38,659 nt of DNA. Origin: Planctomycetota bacterium (GTDB lineage: Bacteria > Planctomycetota > Phycisphaerae > Phycisphaerales > SM1A02). The stretch spans positions 1-38,659 of the forward strand of contig VGXR01000024.1 of the NCBI GenBank assembly GCA_016873255.1. Reading direction: 5' to 3'. Positions 35,359 through 38,659 of this stretch are shown one piece after another. Position numbers and translations under genes: made by a program. Below the pieces are notes generated by a model. The model was not told the origin of the DNA. It did not search any database and saw only the letters and a list, made by a program, of their open reading frames with translations. Each line of letters opens with the position of its first letter. Position 1 is the first letter of the stretch.

Positions 35359-35385
35359 GCCGGGCACCCACGTGCGGTGCCCGGC
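35359..35385. repeat. 9-bp stem hairpin between smpB and the peptidase gene
   Basis: GCCGGGCAC (35359-35367) and GTGCCCGGC (35377-35385) pair perfectly around a 9-nt loop. The neighbouring genes diverge, so no transcript needs terminating here. It could be an operator or a structure upstream of the peptidase promoter. Nothing else in 35245-35429 is recognisable. Confidence 0.4.
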
Positions 35386-35429
35386 TGTGTTTCGTCGGTG
35401 GCTGCGTCACCCCACGGCGCGTCTGCCCG

Positions 35430-35457
35430 TTGCCAGCAACCCAAAGACCCCGATCCT
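35430..35457 (+). promoter_or_regulatory. Promoter of the dockerin-type peptidase gene
   Basis: TTGCCA (35430-35435), a 16-nt spacer and GATCCT (35452-35457) resemble a sigma-70 promoter. The -10 ends 6 nt before the ATG at 35464, so the mRNA would again be leaderless. Confidence 0.4.
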
Positions 35458-35463
35458 GAACGC

Positions 35464-38268
35464 ATGTTCCGCACCACGCTCAATGCCTCGATCGCCTCGC
35501 TGCTCCTCGCCACCGCCCTGCCGTCGCATGCGCAGGTGGCGCCCGGCGCCGGCACCGCCACCCCGACCGTGACCGAAGGCGTGAACACGCTCGTCCTCAA
35601 GGACCAGGTCGCGCGCGCCTACGGCCGCCTCGCCACGGGCGCAACGCCCGCCGACAGCGCCAAGGCGTTCATCGACGCCAACGCCACCAAGCTCTGGGGC
35701 GTCGACCCCGCCGACCTCCTCCCCTACGGTCCCTTCGAGACCGGGGAGCACGTCGTCCCCGTCATGCCCGACCGCGATGCCGGCGGGTTCAAGTTCACCG
35801 GCCTCTACTACTCCCAGCACGTCGACGGCATCCCCGTCTACAAGGCAAACCTCATCGTCCTCGTGCGCAACATGGACGGCTTCCCCGCCGTCCTCGCATC
35901 GAGCACCCTCTGGGACGCAGCGGCCGCCAGGGCGCAGCTCGCCGGGCGCAACCTCAAGCAGCTGCCCCCCGAGCGCACCTGGACCCGAAGCGCGCTCAGC
36001 CAGTTCCGCGCCAAGCCCACCGTCAGCCCCGCGCAGTACGTCGTCTGGGCAGGAATCGACCGCGTCAGGGCCGAGCCGCGCCTGGCCGTCCTCTTCACCG
36101 CCGAGGGCGGCGGCCACTGGGACCCCGACAACCACCAGCGCATCGAGTTCGTGGTCGACGCCGACACCGGCGCCATCCTCCACCAGGAATCCAAGATCTA
36201 CCACGCCGTCGGCGGGCGCGTCACCGGCATCGCGACCCAGGGATACAACGCGGACACCTGTGCCGCCGAGGTCGCGCAGGGACTTCCCTACGTCGAGGTC
36301 CGCACCGGCAACACCGTGGCCTACGCGGATTTCGACGGCAACTACTCCATCCCCGCGGGCGCCGCCGGAGCCACGTACACGACCCGGCTCGCGGGCCGCT
36401 GGTTCACCTCGTACAACAACGGCACCCCGACGCTCTCGCTGAGCACCGTCGCCAACGACGGCGCGGCGTGGAGCCCGGTCTTCAACGAGGGCAACCTCGT
36501 GGAGACCGATCGATCGCAGGTGAACGCGTACCTGCACGCCAACATCATCCGCGACCTGATCGTGGCGGCCTCGCCGCAGTTTCCGACGGTGAACAACCAG
36601 CCCAGCTCGTTCCAGGTCAACAGCAACCTCGCCTCCACCTGCAACGCCTACTACACCGCCAGCACCATCAACTTCTACCTCGCCGGCGGCGGGTGCGCGA
36701 GCACCGCCTTCGGCACGGTGGTGCACCACGAGTACGGCCACAACGTCGTGGAGAAGGGCGGCAGCGGCCAGGGCGAGTACGGCGAGGGCATGGGCGACGT
36801 GTGCGGGCTGCTGGTGTCGGACGAGCCCCGCACCGGAATCGGCTTCACGACCTGCAACAACGGCATCCGCACCGCGGCCAACAACTGCCAGTTCAGCGCC
36901 ACCGGCTGCTCCAGCTGCGGCAGCGCCATCCACTCGTGCGGCCAGCTGATCTCGGGCTGCGTGTGGGACCTGCGCAACCTGCTCCTTGCCGCGTACCCGG
37001 CCAGCTACCGCACCGTCCTGGCGGACCTCGCGGTCAACTCCGTCCTGCTGCACGGCGCGGTGACGACCATCAACGCCGACATCACCATCGACTTCCTGCA
37101 GCTCGACGACGACAACGCGAACCTCGCCGACGGCACGCCAAACTACCAGTACATCAACCAGGCCTTCTCGCAGCACGGCCTGCCCGGCCCCGCCGTGCAG
37201 CTGCTGAACTTCCAGTACCCGGATGGGCTGCCGCAGTCGGTCGCGCCCAACGGCACCACGCGCATCAAGGTGCAGATCTCCGCCAGCGGCACCACGCCCA
37301 ACCCGTGGACGGCGCGCATCTACTCGCGTGACGGCTCGGCGGGCACCTGGGAGATCACGTCGCTGATCCCGGTGACCGGCGACCTCTTCTCGGTCAACAT
37401 CCCGGGCGGTGCGTGCCTGCAGGACAAGCAGTTCTACATGGCCTGCAACACCTACACGGGCGTGGTGGTGACCGATCCGCCGGGCGCCCCGCTCTCGTTC
37501 CACGCTGCGCCGGTCGCCACCAGCCTCGAAGTGGTGAACTCCAACGACTTCGAGGGCGCCACCACCGGCTGGACGGTGGGAGGCACCGGCGACACCGCCA
37601 CCAACGGTTTCTGGGTGGCGGCCGATCCGTTCCGCACCGGCTACAGCAACGGCACCACCTGCCAGCCCGAGGACGACCGCTCGCCCGTGGGCACGCGTGC
37701 CTTCGTGACCGGCAACACCACGATCTCCGGCACCACCAGCACGCTTCGCTCGCAGGCCGACGTCGACGCCGGCACCACCACGCTGACGTCCCCCGCCTTC
37801 GACCTCTCCGCATCGCCCGCCTCGCGCATCTCCTACTGGCGCTGGTACGCGGGCTGGCAGTCGAGCACCGCCCCCTCCACCGGTGACTCGCTGGTGGTGC
37901 AGGTCTCCGGCGACAACGGCGCCAGCTGGACCACGGTGGAGACGGTCAATACCAACGCGGGCGCATGGGTCGAGCGCTCCTTCGCGGTGGCGGACTTCGT
38001 GGCGCCGTCGGCGACGGTCCGGGTGCGGTTCCGGGCCACGGACGCGGGCACGGACTCGACCGTGGAAGCCGGCATCGACGACTTCCGCGTCGAGACATTC
38101 GTCTGCGACAGCTCCAACCCCGCGGACTTCGACGGCGACGGCATCGTCTCCGGCGCAGACCTCGGCATCCTCCTCGCGAACTGGGGCAACCCCGGCCAGG
38201 GCGACCTGGACGGCGATGGCCTCGTCACCGGCTCCGACCTGGGAATCTTGCTGGCACACTGGGGATAA
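35464..38268 (+). CDS. Secreted metallopeptidase with MAM-like and dockerin-type C-terminal domains
   Basis: This 934-residue protein starts with a signal peptide ending at SHAQ. A fungalysin/thermolysin-type propeptide (about 35-250) contains YYSQHVDGIPVYKANLIVLV. The catalytic domain has H422-E-Y-G-H426 and likely third ligands in GEGMGD (Glu441, Asp445), only 14 residues after the last His, a shorter spacing than in thermolysin. A Cys-rich segment (GCSSCGSAIHSC) follows. Residues about 690-875 look like a MAM/jelly-roll adhesion domain. The end is a pair of EF-hand-like repeats, DFDGDGIVSGADLGILLANW and DLDGDGLVTGSDLGILLAHW, as in dockerin-like surface-sorting modules of Planctomycetes. 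It probably works at or outside the cell surface. The next gene is a close paralogue. Confidence 0.88.
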   Translation: MFRTTLNASIASLLLATALPSHAQVAPGAGTATPTVTEGVNTLVLKDQVARAYGRLATGATPADSAKAFIDANATKLWGVDPADLLPYGPFETGEHVVPVMPDRDAGGFKFTGLYYSQHVDGIPVYKANLIVLVRNMDGFPAVLASSTLWDAAAARAQLAGRNLKQLPPERTWTRSALSQFRAKPTVSPAQYVVWAGIDRVRAEPRLAVLFTAEGGGHWDPDNHQRIEFVVDADTGAILHQESKIYHAVGGRVTGIATQGYNADTCAAEVAQGLPYVEVRTGNTVAYADFDGNYSIPAGAAGATYTTRLAGRWFTSYNNGTPTLSLSTVANDGAAWSPVFNEGNLVETDRSQVNAYLHANIIRDLIVAASPQFPTVNNQPSSFQVNSNLASTCNAYYTASTINFYLAGGGCASTAFGTVVHHEYGHNVVEKGGSGQGEYGEGMGDVCGLLVSDEPRTGIGFTTCNNGIRTAANNCQFSATGCSSCGSAIHSCGQLISGCVWDLRNLLLAAYPASYRTVLADLAVNSVLLHGAVTTINADITIDFLQLDDDNANLADGTPNYQYINQAFSQHGLPGPAVQLLNFQYPDGLPQSVAPNGTTRIKVQISASGTTPNPWTARIYSRDGSAGTWEITSLIPVTGDLFSVNIPGGACLQDKQFYMACNTYTGVVVTDPPGAPLSFHAAPVATSLEVVNSNDFEGATTGWTVGGTGDTATNGFWVAADPFRTGYSNGTTCQPEDDRSPVGTRAFVTGNTTISGTTSTLRSQADVDAGTTTLTSPAFDLSASPASRISYWRWYAGWQSSTAPSTGDSLVVQVSGDNGASWTTVETVNTNAGAWVERSFAVADFVAPSATVRVRFRATDAGTDSTVEAGIDDFRVETFVCDSSNPADFDGDGIVSGADLGILLANWGNPGQGDLDGDGLVTGSDLGILLAHWG
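35614..35770 (+). repeat. 157-bp direct repeat, copy 1
   Basis: This block is identical to 38503-38659 except for one base (A at 35643, C at 38532). It covers codons 51 to 103 of the peptidase. The sequence just upstream, coding for the signal peptide and linker, is clearly different between the copies. Confidence 0.95.
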
Positions 38269-38284
38269 ACCACGCCTGAATGCG

Positions 38285-38290
38285 TACTCT
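38285..38290 (+). promoter_or_regulatory. Possible -10 box of the second paralogue
   Basis: TACTCT lies 17 nt after the first peptidase gene ends and 62 nt before the next ATG. Unlike its neighbour, this gene also has a ribosome binding site, AAGGGA (38342-38347), 5 nt before the ATG. Confidence 0.3.
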
Positions 38291-38352
38291 TCAACGACCG
38301 GAACGATCATCGGGCCAAGAGGCCGTTGGCCGAGCCACGACCAAGGGACACC

Positions 38353-38659
38353 ATGAAGATGAAGACGACGATCACCACCGCCCTCCTCCTCTCGCTCGCC
38401 GGCGCCGTGACCACCACGATGCCGGCCTTGGCGCAGGTTGCGCCCAACGGCCCGGGGGCCGGCGCAGACATCCGCACCCTCGTGACGGGTGACCAAGTGG
38501 GCCGCGCCTACGGCCGCCTCGCCACGGGCGCCACGCCCGCCGACAGCGCCAAGGCGTTCATCGACGCCAACGCCACCAAGCTCTGGGGCGTCGACCCCGC
38601 CGACCTCCTCCCCTACGGTCCCTTCGAGACCGGGGAGCACGTCGTCCCCGTCATGCCCG
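38353..38659 (+). CDS. Second secreted peptidase paralogue, N-terminal part (cut by window edge)
   Basis: The visible 102 residues begin with a different signal peptide (MKMKTTITTALLLSLAGAVT, cleavage near PALAQ) and then enter the same propeptide as the preceding gene. From residue 51 (RAYGRLATGATPADSAKAF) it is identical in protein sequence to the preceding protein. The residue numbering is the same in both proteins, so the two N-termini have equal length despite their divergence. The ATG at 38353 is preceded by AAGGGA at 5 nt. It is most likely a tandem duplicate of the dockerin-type metallopeptidase; the catalytic and C-terminal parts lie beyond the window. Confidence 0.88.
   Translation, partial: MKMKTTITTALLLSLAGAVTTTMPALAQVAPNGPGAGADIRTLVTGDQVGRAYGRLATGATPADSAKAFIDANATKLWGVDPADLLPYGPFETGEHVVPVMP
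38503..38659 (+). repeat. 157-bp direct repeat, copy 2 (continues past the window edge)
   Basis: This is the partner of 35614-35770, 156 of 157 bases identical, at an offset of 2889 bp, which is a whole number of codons. The identity reaches the last base of the window, so the true repeat is longer. Confidence 0.95.

Noticed and set aside
35359-35385. Hairpin considered as a terminator
   Set aside because: The flanking genes diverge from this gap, so no transcript runs into it, and the T-tract is weak. It is kept only as a hairpin.
35407-38640. Long open frame on the minus strand opposite the peptidase genes
   Set aside because: It mirrors the codon pattern of the plus-strand gene in GC-rich DNA, has a composition rich in Val, Gly and Arg with no domain, and carries the direct repeat only because both plus-strand genes do.

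Overview
The window is a chromosomal segment of a high-GC bacterium. The best guess is a planctomycete of the Phycisphaerae type. That rests on a secreted metallopeptidase ending in two EF-hand-like dockerin repeats of the form DxDGDGxxxxxDLxxLLxxWG, on paralogous zinc-ribbon membrane proteins, and on a fused GldF/GldG-type ABC permease. This is inference from protein style; no rRNA is present. I see no rRNA, tRNA, CRISPR array, prophage or insertion-sequence transposase. The DNA is very gene-dense, and no gene-free stretch exceeds about 275 bases.

Layout. Positions 1-428 (-) hold the start of a secreted Gly/Ser-rich protein. 701-5771 (+) carries a double-HTH LuxR-type regulator, a prolyl oligopeptidase, a formyltransferase-like protein and a secreted HEXXH/PDZ protein. 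5778-10074 (+) carries ribosome hibernation factor, PTS EIIA (PtsN type), HPr, glycerol-3-phosphate dehydrogenase and an unusual P1B-like ATPase. A nested inverted repeat follows (10074-10173). Two paralogous zinc-ribbon membrane proteins then face each other tail to tail (10260-13325). The minus-strand run 11709-15574 also holds class I FBP aldolase and MnmA. A divergent RNase HII-like protein and EF-G with a terminator follow on +. Next come a SpoIIE-type phosphatase and RibD (+), then a three-gene ABC cluster on - whose genes are linked by 4-nt overlaps (21693-26754). After that are a PAS-GAF-receiver protein (+), PrmC (-), a small unknown protein coupled to a glycosyltransferase (+), PutA (+) and SmpB (-). 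The window closes with two tandem secreted paralogues, the second cut by the edge.

How the genes work together. The middle is mostly housekeeping: translation (hpf, mnmA, fusA, prmC, smpB), central metabolism (fbaB, gpsA, putA, ribD) and PTS-type regulation. The accessory interest lies in five places. These are a P-type ATPase that has lost the usual membrane metal ligands, an apparently undescribed zinc-ribbon membrane protein pair, a divergent RNase HII-fold protein, recent duplication or gene conversion between the dockerin-type peptidases, and DNA-level structures (nested inverted repeat, 15-bp tandem repeat with a stop in every unit, candidate operator).

A pattern repeated across the window is a TAnnnT -10-like box only 6-9 nt before the start codon, without a Shine-Dalgarno sequence, at many genes that begin a transcription unit. 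Genes inside operons instead use short overlaps (GTGA, ATGA) or purine-rich ribosome binding sites. This suggests that leaderless mRNAs are common in this organism.
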